The position numbers were made by a program, and so were the translations under genes. From the NCBI RefSeq assembly GCF_000719265.1, contig NZ_JOFL01000007.1:1-64000 (forward strand): a stretch of 64,000 bases of DNA, given 5' to 3'. Positions 28,201 to 35,517 of the stretch are shown one piece after another. This DNA is from Streptomyces roseoverticillatus (GTDB taxonomy: Bacteria; Actinomycetota; Actinomycetes; Streptomycetales; Streptomycetaceae). Below the pieces are notes generated by a model. It ran no database searches. It worked only from the letters and a program-made list of their open reading frames with translations, and was not told the DNA's origin. Every line of letters starts with the position of its first letter. Within the stretch, counting starts at the first letter, position 1.

Positions 28201-29069
28201 CGGCGAAGACGGCGTTCGTCTCGGAGAAGGGCGCGGGGAAGGGCGCAAAGCTCGCAGAGAAGGTTGAGGATCTGGGCGGGGCCACCTGCCAGAGGAAGCC
28301 CCCGAACAGCTTCACTCCGGAAACCCCGGTCCTGATGGCCGACGGCACGAGCAAGCCCATCAAGGATGTCAAGGTCGGCGACAAGGTCCTGGCAACCGAC
28401 CCGACCACGGGAAAGACGGAAGCCCGGAGCGTTGACGACGTCATCGTCGGCAATGGCGAGAAGCATCTCGTCAAACTGACGGTCGACACGGATGGCGACA
28501 AGGGCGACGCCACCGACACCATCACCGCGACCGAGGGCCACCCAATCTGGCTGGAGGACCAGAAGACCTGGGCCAAGGCCGGCGAGATCAAGCCCGGCTC
28601 GCTGCTCCGCACTTCGGCGGGCACGTGGGTCAAGGTCACGGCGACGCGGGCGTGGACAGCGGTCCAGCAGGTGTTCAACCTGTCGGTCAGCGGGATCCAT
28701 ACGTACTATGTGCAGGCAGCTGGGGCATCGGTCCTCGTCCACAATGCAACACCACAACAGAAATGCGATCTCACTCTCGGAGCTGGCCCTCATGCCCGAG
28801 AGGGGGTAGGCCTGGAGAATGGCGACATTGACGCAGACGGAGTTCGAGACCTGATCAATGAAGCTGGCGATACACACGGCTGTCACACCTGTGGGACCAA
28901 GACCTCGGGCACTAAGAAGGGGGAATGGATCCCGGATCACCAACCTCCGTCCGGCCTCGTTCCTCCAGGTTCTCCTCAGACGGCCTATCCGCACTGTCAG
29001 CCTTGCGCCAGAAGGCAGGGCGGCGTTGTCTCTCAACTATCACAGGGGAAGAGCAAGAAGGAATGGTAG
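19257..29069 (+). CDS. RHS-repeat polymorphic toxin with LamG, Hint and CxxC/PDHQP nuclease-like tip
   Basis: A secreted giant of about 3,270 residues. In order: a long basic signal region (1-60); a DNRLRP-type N-terminal region; a LamG/concanavalin-like domain (about 1010-1236); dozens of YD/RHS repeats to about 2650, forming a shell; the RHS core (about 2650-2715, SMAARWYDADGGSFTSRDSY to TDPTGHW); a repetitive helical segment (QIYHYAE, SSGARW); a pre-toxin region; a Hint autoprotease (3011-3163: Cys3011, LMADGTSKPIKDVKVGD, TEGHPIWL, terminal VLVHN); and a 107-residue tip with CHTCGTKT, WIPDHQPPSGL and YPHCQPCARRQGG, like a treble-clef/HNH nuclease. Codon GC3 falls right after HN. Start uncertain: GTG 19257 follows GGGTGGG; an ATG lies at 19155. 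Confidence 0.85.
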   Translation: MFSVFLGSRRSGSSGARRRRGAFRHRGFFATRPGVSRTVAATAAMLVFAATAPSEAVAKPESGPSLPGVKGHTKRPDGQRWGSAADLDHLDGTSTPVKSRGPQTLHGKYAAEHPKASEVTARNEAKVETAPGKEVRGYDPKSSNEITDKRSEFERTFSNRDGSQTTQFSKERLNYRASDGSWKPIDATLVRAGDGNASGWRNTADSLDIRLAAQADAKDLARLVVDGDHEVSFGLDGAHRSAGRTDDKNKSSVTYPDVLKDADLELISRPGGLKEVMVLRSKDAPRSWLFPLRTKGLTASLDNGDVVLKDAEGKQRVRIPHGYMEDSKVHPESGDGAISTKVGYRLVEHDGGQALRVDLDGGWLSAPERVFPVRVDPPMVEPVGASSSMYVEKSGSNNWSSGSEDTLKLGAVSDGGTSRAASYLAFPNVASKLRNHKIFGASLNVLNYWSASCRPREVSVHPVTEAWTAGKGHTYPGPSFGSKIAGSSFAHGFIGEGQSSSACPAAWEAMDLGTKGRNLVEEWANGTRPNYGLTLRGSESDTASWKKFSSTNSANPPSLYVTHSPYDAKYSVERANPEPPVSRSQDGKVKIKVTNLGAETWTPSTYELGYRAYKGGKLVKEVSAAQLPKDVPRGAGVTLDATIQKGDPGEYLIDFSMIRKGLGFFTDYNIAPVRIGLNVLAIPPVVDAFHPANGYQSQTLTPELWANARDMDKTGQTLQYRYEVCEAGKDGKPKDCFFSDWSPDRSWVVPAGKLRWSKTYLWRPWSRDNAAVSPELPYATLLTAVPQPVITSHLAGSPYGSSDKPFDPQIGNFASSAVDASVATIGPDLTVTRTYNSLDPATNHVFGTGWASRLDMKVTPDDDGTGNVVVTYPDGQQVRFGRNPDGSFAAPMGRDAVFTTVKDGGWQLADKNGVRYAFRADGMLGTITDASGLAQTFTYTDGKLVQLRNEASKRSLFFQWTGDHITAVGTDPLRISPLTWTYEYDGDKLTKVCSPEKTCTRYEYAKGSHYRSVALDSGPYAYWRFGEDGGDDAVSQVTVNQGKDRAQYVDVTHDATGPLSGTSDSAAGFNGTSSRVDLPENLLNLQRSLAVSMWFRTSGSGVLLNYRSDKHNDSSDGTSAPVLYIGADGKLRGQFRIGRISPITTGTAVNDGQWHQVVLSSDGARQTLFLDGKRHGTLDAPVNHGNQRFAEIGSGYAYDWPSPPAKGAVYFKGDIDEVAVYHKPIGTAAAQSLYTAREQADQLTKVTTPGGRTAVEVSYDTSVDRVDKLTDNNGGQWQLGVPVTGLYGKELIRTIQVTDPRNRRHFYDYDPLAGRVIRYVSPLRDKPVEPQKPRPTTSPTPGTEGGIFEGGVVGDGNPPLDYPDPEFVGGAVNAMGVRSFGYDEKGFQNRVMDENGHAIDMTYDDQGNVATRKTCRDLGDCQTTYYTYYFDEKNPVDPRNGKLTESRDARSASAADNTYRTAYSYDARGELTEQTAPDGRKATRTFTTGSEPAFNNEGTAPAGLLASMTDAKGKTTKYTYFANGDLAETTDPAGLITRYTYDRLGRKLTETDISDSQPKGVTVGYTYDGLGRTVTTTKPGVKNQVTGVMHTALTTIEFDPDGLVLRSEVADTTGGDPTRETRTEYDDSGRPVRVTDAEGAETSFGYDALGNRAWQVDPSGTRTEYTYTPRNKVAEVRVRDWHGDPEEAPKDSDEKVLVTDSYAYDMAGRLTRHADAMGRIRAFSYYDDGLSKSVRALGVRQPDGSTRDIELERNVYDALGNLTRKTTGNGTTVTAYAYDVSGRTQTITTDPGRLDRKVSYTYDDADNVTRVVHTGKSSNIGFSSSSSEVVDYTYDAAGRELSETTLNGKERLTTTFKRDQRGLLLAETEPRGNAEGAGAEAFTTTYTYDELGRQVTVTEPAADVENGGDTQAVKIRPATTTGYNAFDEATQSKDPQGRVSSVVFDKSGRPTVSTSPSYTPPGASEPITPVSRNEYDAAGRITATTDGLGNTQRFRYDQLGRMVQREEPRASKLLGLVTEPGKNVPAGAGAVWSYTYSRTGETLSVTDPTGARTESTYDDLGRKRTATAVERKSDQTRYFSTTFTYDDADRLVAQAAPSGDTTRFTYDALGQLTGTEDAAGVKTQTGYDMAGRVIRNSDALGRTVRQDYDQAGRMTGQLWLDKDDRPLRDRSFRYDQAGNLSTSTDAKGKSTRFTFDPQNQLVKQVEPVSTDKTITTSFGYDANGNRTRFTDGRGNTTRYTFNTLGLPESVIEPETKDHPAPADRTWTTSYDAEGNPVRLSEPGKVERQRTFDPSGLLLQETGSGAEASTPSRVYEYDAAGRMTSAGAPKGTNVFEYNDRGLLTSAKGGSGDATFGYDENGRLLTRVDAAGTAVFGYENGRLKSVKDAQSQRLFTYRYDKSGALEGVDSPGLNRTFGYDSLGRQVSDVTKSTGGTTLTSFEYTFDDNDRVVSKKTTGTADAGEQKYAYDDAGRLTSWTDKDGKTTGYAWDDAGNRIQAGERKATYDARNRMLTNGEATYAYTPRGTRKSSTTSGLAEESRFDAFGQLAKQGEISYQYDALGRLVDRDGTQHTYDGLDDEVVTDGRGVYSRGLNGELVSITQDGATRLAMSDRHGDVVGTLDAKDTDPKKLTSSTGYDPFGRTTATQGDKVSIGYQGDWTDPSTQQVSMAARWYDADGGSFTSRDSYNLDPTPASIRANGYTYGDGDPVDNTDPTGHWSIRGALKKVGRTVASAGRAVAQTATQIYHYAEQKASQIYHYAERQVSRLYHYVERTISSGVNWMRQKISSGARWLGNKISSGARYIRNQGARIYKSAAQIYRESKRYISDTARAAKKYAATHNPIPVLAKALRPVYAGMKMVVAAAAHAPALIVQETKQVVQDVAKVATEVTKIVADVSAKMVSAVDTAITAVSEFAQTAAPYLKAALDFAAEVTGVNDAIACATKGDVEACLWTIATVGSMFVPGATAGVRGAKAARAGMKMEHAAKTAFVSEKGAGKGAKLAEKVEDLGGATCQRKPPNSFTPETPVLMADGTSKPIKDVKVGDKVLATDPTTGKTEARSVDDVIVGNGEKHLVKLTVDTDGDKGDATDTITATEGHPIWLEDQKTWAKAGEIKPGSLLRTSAGTWVKVTATRAWTAVQQVFNLSVSGIHTYYVQAAGASVLVHNATPQQKCDLTLGAGPHAREGVGLENGDIDADGVRDLINEAGDTHGCHTCGTKTSGTKKGEWIPDHQPPSGLVPPGSPQTAYPHCQPCARRQGGVVSQLSQGKSKKEW

Positions 29070-29470
29070 CTAATGAGCCCGTGGTTTCATTTCTGGCAAA
29101 AATTGCCCACGGATGCTTGATCCTGCGGGATACAGAGAGTGAAGCCGATCTCTCAGATTGGGATCCCACATCAAGCAATTGGCACAGAGAGGGAAGTGCA
29201 ATCATCTTCGGCGTCCAGGCGGGCGTCGATGGGCCGGTCGAATGCGAAGTATGGAGATCTACACCCCCCGCCACTCTGCCAGCACAGTTGCTCGATGAGC
29301 GACTCCCCTGTCCGTCCGGTTGGCTGGCAGTGCACGATCCGAACGATCATGTTCGAATGCAATTCCGGGGAGAGCGCGAGTTCGTACTCTGTTCGGTAAT
29401 GGTGGACGACCCGCAGTTTCCGTCAAAGGTGCAGATCCTCTTGAAGGGGAATCCTCACCCGGCTCCCTAA
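29063..29470 (+). CDS. Putative immunity protein for the RHS toxin
   Basis: A 135-residue cytoplasmic protein without signal or membrane segment, starting MVANEPVVSFLAKIAHGCLI. The ATG overlaps the toxin stop by seven bases and has GAAGG upstream. The acidic character (DTESEADLSDWD) and the C-terminal strand-rich half suit an inhibitor of a basic nuclease tip. No named immunity family was recognised; the role is inferred from position, overlap and the shared lower GC3. A strong hairpin follows. Confidence 0.7.
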   Translation: MVANEPVVSFLAKIAHGCLILRDTESEADLSDWDPTSSNWHREGSAIIFGVQAGVDGPVECEVWRSTPPATLPAQLLDERLPCPSGWLAVHDPNDHVRMQFRGEREFVLCSVMVDDPQFPSKVQILLKGNPHPAP

Positions 29471-29490
29471 TGATGTACGGCGCAGCGGAA

Positions 29491-29537
29491 AAGGGCCGCT
29501 GGGTGGACAGGCATTGCCTGTCCACCCAGCGGCCCTT
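29491..29537. terminator. Bidirectional hairpin terminator between immunity gene and lectin-like gene
   Basis: A perfect 21-bp stem (left arm begins AAGGGCCGCTGGGTGG) with a CATTG loop. It separates convergent genes and should stop transcription from both sides. Confidence 0.85.
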
Positions 29538-29579
29538 CGGCGTTGAGCGCAATGACGTCCGCGTAAAGGTCAGACGTTG

Positions 29580-30674
29580 CTACACCCGCTGCCAGGACCC
29601 GAGTGCCAGCCCCGGCTCGTCGGTCTGCTGGCGGGCCACGCGCAAGTGACCGTCGGCACCGAGCACGGCCACCGTCACACGCCCGTTCGCGTCCAGGGCG
29701 AGCGCCGGCGCCCCGGTGAACTCCTCGCCGGTCTCCGACCACTGCGCGGCGAGCGTCTCGTCCCCGCTGGGACACACCGCGACGGCCGGCAGGCCGGAAG
29801 CCGCCCGCTGGGCCAGCACCGTGCACTCGTGCCCGTCGAGCACGGCCCGCAGCACGGCGACCGGCCCGCTGCCGGTGCCGCCCACCGAGACCGTGGCGGG
29901 CTCAGCGTCGGCGTCAGCGCCGGCCTCGGCCTCGCCGGACACCGGCTCGGGAACGAGCGTCCGCAGCTCCCCGTCCGCCGCGTCGCGCCAGAAGTGCGTG
30001 ACGCGGTCGTCGCCGGTGACGCCCGAGGCGGAGGACCCGGACGCGGGCTTCGCCGGGACGTTGCGCACGCGCCGCACCGGGCCGCCCGCCTGCTCCTGCC
30101 GCCAGCGCAGCACGCATTCGGCCGCGGGGGCGATCAGTTCGACGCGCCCGGCGGGCGTGGCGACGGCGGTCAGCCCGTCGAGGACGTGACTGCCCTTCAT
30201 ATCGGCCCAGGGTCCCCAGATGCCGCGGGCATCCTGCCGCCGCCCGCACACCCCGCCGCCGGAGTTCCGCACGAAGACGTGCAGGCCGGCGGAGTCCACA
30301 GCGGCCGCGGGGGCACCGATCTGAGCCGAGCGCTGCCAGTCCTGGCCGTGGGGCGAGCCGAGCGAGCGCCAGTTCGTGGGCGGCCGGCCCGACTGGAACT
30401 GGGTGGCGTAGACGATGTCGGTCTCGGTGCGTCCCTCGACGTCACGGCGCCGCACGCCGACCAGGTGGACGTACCCCTTCGGGCCCTGCGCTATGGACAG
30501 GCACGGCTCCAGGCCGGGCACCGCCAGCAGCTCCGGGCCCGTCCATTCGGGGCCGCCGGGCCGGGTCTCGGTCCAGCGCACGACACCGCCCTCGGCCGGT
30601 GCGTAGGCCGTCAGACGGCCGTCGCTCCCCCTCAGTAGCCAGCCGGTGACCGGGGTGGCCGTACGCACTGCCAT
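29580..30674 (-). CDS. Beta-propeller/PLL-lectin-like protein of unknown role
   Basis: A 364-residue protein with repeated Trp/Gly-rich blades: TGWLLRGSDGRLTAYAPA, VRWTETRPGGPEWTGPELLA, GLHVFVRNSGGGVCGRRQD, and GPWADMKGSHVL, ending ADGHLRVARQQTDEPGLALG. The periodicity of about 45-50 residues suits a five- to seven-blade propeller of the PLL/tachylectin type. No signal peptide is seen from the chosen ATG (upstream in-frame sequence is not coding-like), so it may be cytoplasmic or exported by another route. Function unknown. It reads toward the RHS immunity gene. Confidence 0.6.
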   Translation of the reverse strand: MAVRTATPVTGWLLRGSDGRLTAYAPAEGGVVRWTETRPGGPEWTGPELLAVPGLEPCLSIAQGPKGYVHLVGVRRRDVEGRTETDIVYATQFQSGRPPTNWRSLGSPHGQDWQRSAQIGAPAAAVDSAGLHVFVRNSGGGVCGRRQDARGIWGPWADMKGSHVLDGLTAVATPAGRVELIAPAAECVLRWRQEQAGGPVRRVRNVPAKPASGSSASGVTGDDRVTHFWRDAADGELRTLVPEPVSGEAEAGADADAEPATVSVGGTGSGPVAVLRAVLDGHECTVLAQRAASGLPAVAVCPSGDETLAAQWSETGEEFTGAPALALDANGRVTVAVLGADGHLRVARQQTDEPGLALGSWQRV

Positions 30675-30832
30675 GACTCGCTGCCAGCCTTTCTCGCATG
30701 CGGCTCTCGCATTCGGCCTCGGTCGCGCTGCGCTCGGAGCCCGTTTGTCGACCCTCGACAATAACATCGTGGCCGGTCAGGGCGGTCTGCCGTCCTGCCG
30801 TCCCGCCGCAGTGGGCGTGCGAGGCTGCGGGC

Positions 30833-31216
30833 ATGAACAGCATGAACACTCTCCTCGTCGTGGACTCCGCGAACGTCGTCGGCTCGGTGCCGGACGGCTG
30901 GTGGCGGGACCGGCTCGGCGCGGCCGAGCGGCTGCGGGACCGTCTCGCGGCGTACGCGGCGGCCGGCGCGCCCGCGCTGTTCGCGGACGCGCCGGAGGTC
31001 GTCCTGGTGATCGAGGGCAAGGCGCGCGGTGTCGCGCCGGTGCCGGGCGTACGGGTCGAGGAGGCGTCCGGCAGCGGTGACGACGCGATCGTGGCCGTGG
31101 TGGCGGGCCGGGCGCCGGGCCGGCGCTGCGTGGTCGTCACGGCCGACCGTGAGCTGCGGGCGCGCGTGACCGCGCTCGGCGCGGAGGTGACCGGGCCGAG
31201 CGCGGTGAGCGCCTGA
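30833..31216 (+). CDS. Small NYN/PIN-like protein (annotated elsewhere as NTP pyrophosphohydrolase-like)
   Basis: A 127-residue cytoplasmic protein. The N terminus NTLLVVDSANVVGSVPDGWW resembles the first strand of PIN/NYN RNase folds with its DxxN motif; ASGSGDDAIVAVVA and VVVTADRELRARV supply the later acidic residues (DD, D). A role in RNA cleavage is an inference from this acid pattern. Two ATGs (30833, 30842) are possible starts. It ends three bases from the end of the convergent permease gene. Confidence 0.6.
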   Translation: MNSMNTLLVVDSANVVGSVPDGWWRDRLGAAERLRDRLAAYAAAGAPALFADAPEVVLVIEGKARGVAPVPGVRVEEASGSGDDAIVAVVAGRAPGRRCVVVTADRELRARVTALGAEVTGPSAVSA

Positions 31217-31219
31217 GCC

Positions 31220-32722
31220 CTACGGGACCCGGCTGTGCTGCTTCCCGTACACGAAGTACAGGCCGAAGCCGAGGACCATCCACGCCGCGAACCGCAGCCA
31301 CGTCTCCGCGGTCAGGTTGAGCATCAGCCACACCGAGGCGATGACCGACAGGACGGGCACCAGCGGCACCAGCGGGGTGCGGAAGGCGCGCGGCAGGTCG
31401 GGCCGGGTGCGGCGGAGGATGATGACGCCCAGGGCCACGACGACGAACGCGAAGAGCGTGCCGATGTTGACGAGTTCGGCGAGGACGTCGATCGAGGTGA
31501 AGCCCGCGAGGACGGCGACGACCACGCCGAGCAGGATCGTGGAGCGGTAGGGCGTGCCGTACTTCGGGTGCACGCGGGAGAAGATCCGCGGCAGCAGTCC
31601 GTCGCGGCTCATCGCGAAGAACACCCGGCTCTGGCCGAGCAGCAGGATCATGCAGACGGTCGTGAGGCCGACGGCGGCGCCGAAGCTGATGAGCCCGGCC
31701 CAGAACGGGTGCCCGGTGGCCTTGAAGGCGTCGGCGAGCGGGGCGTCCGTGGACAGCTCGCTGTACTTCTGCATGCCGGTGACGACGACGGACACGGCCA
31801 CGTAGAGCAGCGTGCAGATGGCGAGGGACCCGAGGATGCCGCGCGGCACGTCGCGCTGCGGGTTGCGGGTCTCCTCGGCGGCGGTGGCGACGATGTCGAA
31901 GCCGATGAAGGCGAAGAAGACGACGGCGGCGGCCGAGAAGATGCCCATGACGCCGAAGTTCGACGGGGAGAAGCCGAACATCAGCTGGATGAGCGGGGCC
32001 TTGATGTCGCTGCCTGCCGTGGTGCTGTGGGACGGCGGGATGAACGGCTCGTAGTTGGAGCCGGTGATGAAGAAGGCCCCGACGATGATCACGATGAGGA
32101 CGACGGTCACCTTGATCGCGACCACGACGGCCGTCACGCGCGAGGACAGCTTCATGCCGAGGACGAGGATCGAGGTCAGGACGAGGACGAGGATGCAGGC
32201 GAGCAGGTCGAAGCCGAAGCGGCCCTCGTGCGTGCCCCGCAGGGCGACGGGCAGGTGCCAGCCCGCGTTGTCCATCAGCGACTGGATGTAGCCGGACCAG
32301 CCGACGGCGACGACGGCGCAGCCGAGCGCCAGCTCCAGGATCAGGTCCCAGCCGATGATCCAGGCGGGCAGCTCGCCGAGGGAGGCGTACGAGAAGGTGT
32401 ACGCGGAACCGGCCACCGGCACGGTGGAGGCGAACTCGGCGTAGCACAGCGCGGCGAGCCCGCAGACGACGCCGGCGAGGACGAAGGCCAGCGCGACCGA
32501 CGGGCCGGCGTTCTCCTTGGCGACCTTGCCGGTGAGGACGAAGATGCCGGTGCCGATGACGACGCCGACGCCGAAGACCGTCAGGTCGAAGGCCGTGAGG
32601 GACTTCTTGAGCGCGTGCTCGGGCTCCTCGGTGTCCCGGATGGACTGCTCCACCGATTTGGTACGGAAGATCCCGCGCCTGCCGCGGCGCTCCCCGAGAG
32701 GTTGCTGTTCGCTAGTGCTCAT
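31220..32722 (-). CDS. Amino-acid/polyamine (APC) permease
   Basis: A 500-residue cation/amino-acid transporter of the APC superfamily (CAT type) with 12-13 membrane helices. Family marks are VFGVGVVIGTGIFVLTGKVA in helix 1, GPSVALAFVLAG, the helix-6 region FFAFIGFDIVATAAEETRNP and the loop MSRDGLLPRIFSRVHP. It takes up an amino acid, probably cationic or small neutral, by secondary transport. The start is the ATG with GGTGGAGGTGG upstream. An inverted repeat and genome-type repeats lie in its upstream region. Confidence 0.9.
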   Translation of the reverse strand: MSTSEQQPLGERRGRRGIFRTKSVEQSIRDTEEPEHALKKSLTAFDLTVFGVGVVIGTGIFVLTGKVAKENAGPSVALAFVLAGVVCGLAALCYAEFASTVPVAGSAYTFSYASLGELPAWIIGWDLILELALGCAVVAVGWSGYIQSLMDNAGWHLPVALRGTHEGRFGFDLLACILVLVLTSILVLGMKLSSRVTAVVVAIKVTVVLIVIIVGAFFITGSNYEPFIPPSHSTTAGSDIKAPLIQLMFGFSPSNFGVMGIFSAAAVVFFAFIGFDIVATAAEETRNPQRDVPRGILGSLAICTLLYVAVSVVVTGMQKYSELSTDAPLADAFKATGHPFWAGLISFGAAVGLTTVCMILLLGQSRVFFAMSRDGLLPRIFSRVHPKYGTPYRSTILLGVVVAVLAGFTSIDVLAELVNIGTLFAFVVVALGVIILRRTRPDLPRAFRTPLVPLVPVLSVIASVWLMLNLTAETWLRFAAWMVLGFGLYFVYGKQHSRVP

Positions 32723-32866
32723 CGGCCCACCTCCACCTGCTCGCACACTCTTCGCCATCGCTCACCGTGAACTGAGCGAGTGTCCGCGATGATCCGGGCC
32801 GGACAGGGGCCTGACCGGCCACCCTCAACAGGATTCACCCGATGGGACGCAGTGGTCCATATGCAA

Positions 32867-32910
32867 ACGGACCGGTCGGACCACCCGGATAGGTGGTACG
32901 ACCGGTCCGT
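32867..32910. terminator. 20-bp imperfect hairpin between dxs and the permease gene
   Basis: Arms beginning ACGGACCGGTCG and ending CGACCGGTCCGT, 18 of 20 pairs matched, with a GGAT loop. It lies downstream of dxs and upstream of the permease on the same strand, so it may end dxs transcripts or act in the permease leader. Confidence 0.6.
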
Positions 32911-32931
32911 GAGGAGCGGGGCAGTGCCAAT

Positions 32932-33083
32932 CTGCGGCTCCGCCGCGTGGGCACGACCGGCCACGCACGACCGCGCCCCGTAAGGGGCGCGGGACGGTGT
33001 CAACCTGCGGCTCCGCCGCGTGGGCACGACTAGCCGCGCACAGCCGCGCCCCGTAAGGGGCGCGGGGAACTGCGCGACCAGCC
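32932..33083. repeat. Two direct copies of a Streptomyces-type intergenic repeat
   Basis: A 61-base unit starting TGCGGCTCCGCCGCGTGGGC and containing the hairpin GCGCCCC-GTAA-GGGGCGC occurs at 32932-32992 and 33006-33066. The second continues into GGGGAACTGCGCGACCAGCC, the widespread Streptomyces intergenic word. A third partial copy is at 35353-35395. Confidence 0.75.
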
Positions 33084-33133
33084 ACAGCGGGCCCGCGGCC
33101 GACCGACGGCGCTGCCGTACGGAAGGGCAAGCC

Positions 33134-35113
33134 CTAGTCGCGCACAGGCTCCGCAGCAGCCTCGGCGGCAGTCCCGGACGCTCCGGACGCCTCAGGGGCC
33201 GCCCCCGCAATCCCGGGCGCATCCTCAAGCCGCCCGTCAAGCTTGGCGACAAGCCCCGTCACCTGACGCGCGATGTCCGGCGCGGTCAGCCCGATCTCGG
33301 CCATGACCTCCTTGCGGGAGGCGTGGTCGAGGAAGCGCGGCGGGATGCCGAAGTCGCGCAGCGGCAGGTCGACGCCGGCGTCGCGCAGCGCCTGGGCGAC
33401 GGCGGAACCGACGCCGCCCACGCGGCTGTTGTCCTCGACGGTGACGACGACGCGGTGCTCGGCGGCCAGGCCGGGCAGGGCCTCGTCGACAGGCTTGACC
33501 CAGCGCGGGTCGACCACGGTCGCGGAGATGCCCTGCTTGTCGAGCAGGTCGGCGATCTCCAGGCACATCGGGGCGAGCGCGCCGACGGAGACGATGAGGA
33601 CGTCGGGCCGCGTGACGCCCTCGGCGGGCTTGCGCAGCACGTCCATGCCACCGACGCGGCCGACGGCCTCGACGGCCGGGCCGACGGTGCCCTTGGAGTA
33701 GCGCACGACGGTCGGCGCGTCCTTGACCTCGACGGCCTCGCGGAGCTGCGCGCGGACCTGGTCGGCGTCGCGCGGGGCGGCGATCCGCAGCTCGGGCACG
33801 ACCTGCAGGATCGACATGTCCCACATGCCGTTGTGCGAGGCGCCGTCGTCACCGGTGACACCGGCCCGGTCGAGGACGAACGTCACGCCGCACTTGTGCA
33901 GGGCGACGTCCATGAGCACCTGGTCGAAGGCACGGTTGAGGAACGTGGCGTAGACGGCGAAGACCGGGTGCAGGCCGCCGGTGGCGAGGCCGGCCGCGGA
34001 GGTGGCCGCGTGCTGCTCGGCGATGCCGACGTCGTAGACGCGGTCGGGGAAGGCCTTGGCGAACTTGCCGAGGCCGACCGGCTGCATCATGGCCGCCGTG
34101 ATGGCGACGATGTCCTGTCGCTCCTGGCCGAGCTTGACCATCTCGTCGGCGAAGACCGAGGTCCAGCTGGCGCCGCCGGAGGCGACGGGCAGGCCGGTGT
34201 CGGGGTGGATGGCGCCGATGCCGTGGAAGCGGTCGGCCTCGTTCTGCTCGGCGTGCTTGTAGCCGCGGCCCTTCTGGGTGAGGCAGTGCACGAGGACGGG
34301 GCCGCCGAAGCGCTTGGCGCGCTGGAGCGCGGACTCCAGGGCCTCGATGTCGTGGCCGTCGATCGGGCCGACGTACTTCAGGCCGAGGTCCTCGAACATG
34401 CCCTGCGGGGCGATGAAGTCCTTCAGGCCCTTCTTCGCGCCGTGCAGCGTCTCGTAGAGGGGCTTGCCGACGACCGGGGTGCGCTCCAGCAGGTCCTTGC
34501 CGCGGGCCAGGAAGCGCTCGTAGCCGTCCGTGGTGCGCAGGGTGGCCAGGTGGTTGGCGAGGCCGCCGATGGTGGGCTCGTAGGAGCGCTCGTTGTCGTT
34601 GACGACGATGACGAGCGGGCGGTCCTTGGCCACGGCGATGTTGTTCAGCGCCTCCCAGGCCATGCCGCCGGTGAGCGCGCCGTCACCGATGACGGCGACG
34701 ACGTGGTCCTTGCGGCCGAGGACCTGGTTGGCCTTGGCGAGGCCGTCGGCCCAGCCGAGCACGGTGGAGGCGTGGCTGTTCTCGATCACGTCGTGCGCGG
34801 ACTCGGCGCGCGAGGGGTAACCGGAGAGGCCCTCCTTGGCGCGCAGCTTCGAGAAGTCCTGGCGGCCGGTGAGCAGCTTGTGGACGTACGCCTGGTGCCC
34901 GGTGTCGAAGAGGATCTTGTCCTTGGGCGAGTCGAAGACCCGGTGCATGGCGATGGTCAGCTCGACCACGCCCAGGTTGGGCCCGAGGTGCCCGCCGGTC
35001 TTGGAGACGGCGTCGACGAGGAAGGTGCGGATCTCCGCGGCGAGCCGGTCGAGCTGCTCCGGGCTGAGCCGGTCCAGGTCGCGCGGTTCCCTGATGCGGG
35101 TCAGCAGGGCCAC
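33134..35113 (-). CDS. dxs: 1-deoxy-D-xylulose-5-phosphate synthase
   Basis: A 659-residue thiamine-diphosphate enzyme making DXP from pyruvate and glyceraldehyde 3-phosphate, the first step of the MEP isoprenoid pathway. Key segments: [20 protein letters not shown], the [16 protein letters not shown] thiamine/Mg motif, [23 protein letters not shown], and [16 protein letters not shown] in the pyrimidine-binding domain. A C-terminal transketolase domain and a low-complexity Ala/Glu tail follow. The GTG start is supported by AGGAGG and by alignment with known DXS N termini ([11 protein letters not shown]). Downstream, repeats and a hairpin separate it from the permease. Confidence 0.95.
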   Translation of the reverse strand: MALLTRIREPRDLDRLSPEQLDRLAAEIRTFLVDAVSKTGGHLGPNLGVVELTIAMHRVFDSPKDKILFDTGHQAYVHKLLTGRQDFSKLRAKEGLSGYPSRAESAHDVIENSHASTVLGWADGLAKANQVLGRKDHVVAVIGDGALTGGMAWEALNNIAVAKDRPLVIVVNDNERSYEPTIGGLANHLATLRTTDGYERFLARGKDLLERTPVVGKPLYETLHGAKKGLKDFIAPQGMFEDLGLKYVGPIDGHDIEALESALQRAKRFGGPVLVHCLTQKGRGYKHAEQNEADRFHGIGAIHPDTGLPVASGGASWTSVFADEMVKLGQERQDIVAITAAMMQPVGLGKFAKAFPDRVYDVGIAEQHAATSAAGLATGGLHPVFAVYATFLNRAFDQVLMDVALHKCGVTFVLDRAGVTGDDGASHNGMWDMSILQVVPELRIAAPRDADQVRAQLREAVEVKDAPTVVRYSKGTVGPAVEAVGRVGGMDVLRKPAEGVTRPDVLIVSVGALAPMCLEIADLLDKQGISATVVDPRWVKPVDEALPGLAAEHRVVVTVEDNSRVGGVGSAVAQALRDAGVDLPLRDFGIPPRFLDHASRKEVMAEIGLTAPDIARQVTGLVAKLDGRLEDAPGIAGAAPEASGASGTAAEAAAEPVRD

Positions 35114-35517
35114 CCGTGCCTCCTCTTCGTCGAGCTGTCGGCTTGTAGAAACATGTAGAAGTCTTGAAGAACCTCTAGATCCGTCGAGTCTAATGTTCCG
35201 CCCGGCGTGGCGATGAACGGGTGATGCGACCTGAGTCACCCGACCGGACGTACGAGCGACGGACGGCAAGGCAAAACGCACCATAGGGGAACGGTCCGGG
35301 CGGTCCGATGAGGACCAGGCGGCCCCATTCGCACGTACGGCCGCATGGCGGGCGACCGCGCCCGAAGGGGCGCGGGGAACTGCGCGACCAGCCACGACGC
35401 ACCGGCAATCGGCAACGGCCGGACGGACCCGCGCATCCGTACACCCGTACGACGGCAATACCCGTACGCAGCCGGGCGCACCGTACACAGGCGGGCCGCG
35501 TCCCGCGCGCAAAGACA
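35114..35517. other. Intergenic region upstream of dxs
   Basis: No gene. It contains direct repeats TGTAGAA near 35,150-35,165 (minus strand reads TTCTACA), a 7-bp dyad CGGGTGA/TCACCCG (35218-35242), which could be a regulatory site, and one copy of the Streptomyces intergenic repeat (35353-35395). The dxs promoter is likely at 35,180-35,250 (minus-strand TTAGACT near 35,190). Confidence 0.5.
35353..35395. repeat. Third copy of the Streptomyces intergenic repeat
   Basis: Contains CGCGCCC-GAA-GGGGCGCG followed by GGGAACTGCGCGACCAGCC, matching the copy at 33048-33083. It is on the other side of dxs from the first two copies. Confidence 0.75.

Noticed and set aside
20154..29036. A 2,960-codon open frame antisense to the RHS gene
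   Set aside because: Codon bias in GC-rich DNA keeps antisense frames open. Its protein is low in sequence complexity, with many GVG/DLV runs, no start signal and no domain.
29171..29362. Minus-strand ORF within the immunity gene
   Set aside because: Less coding-like than the plus frame, and without a ribosome site or context.
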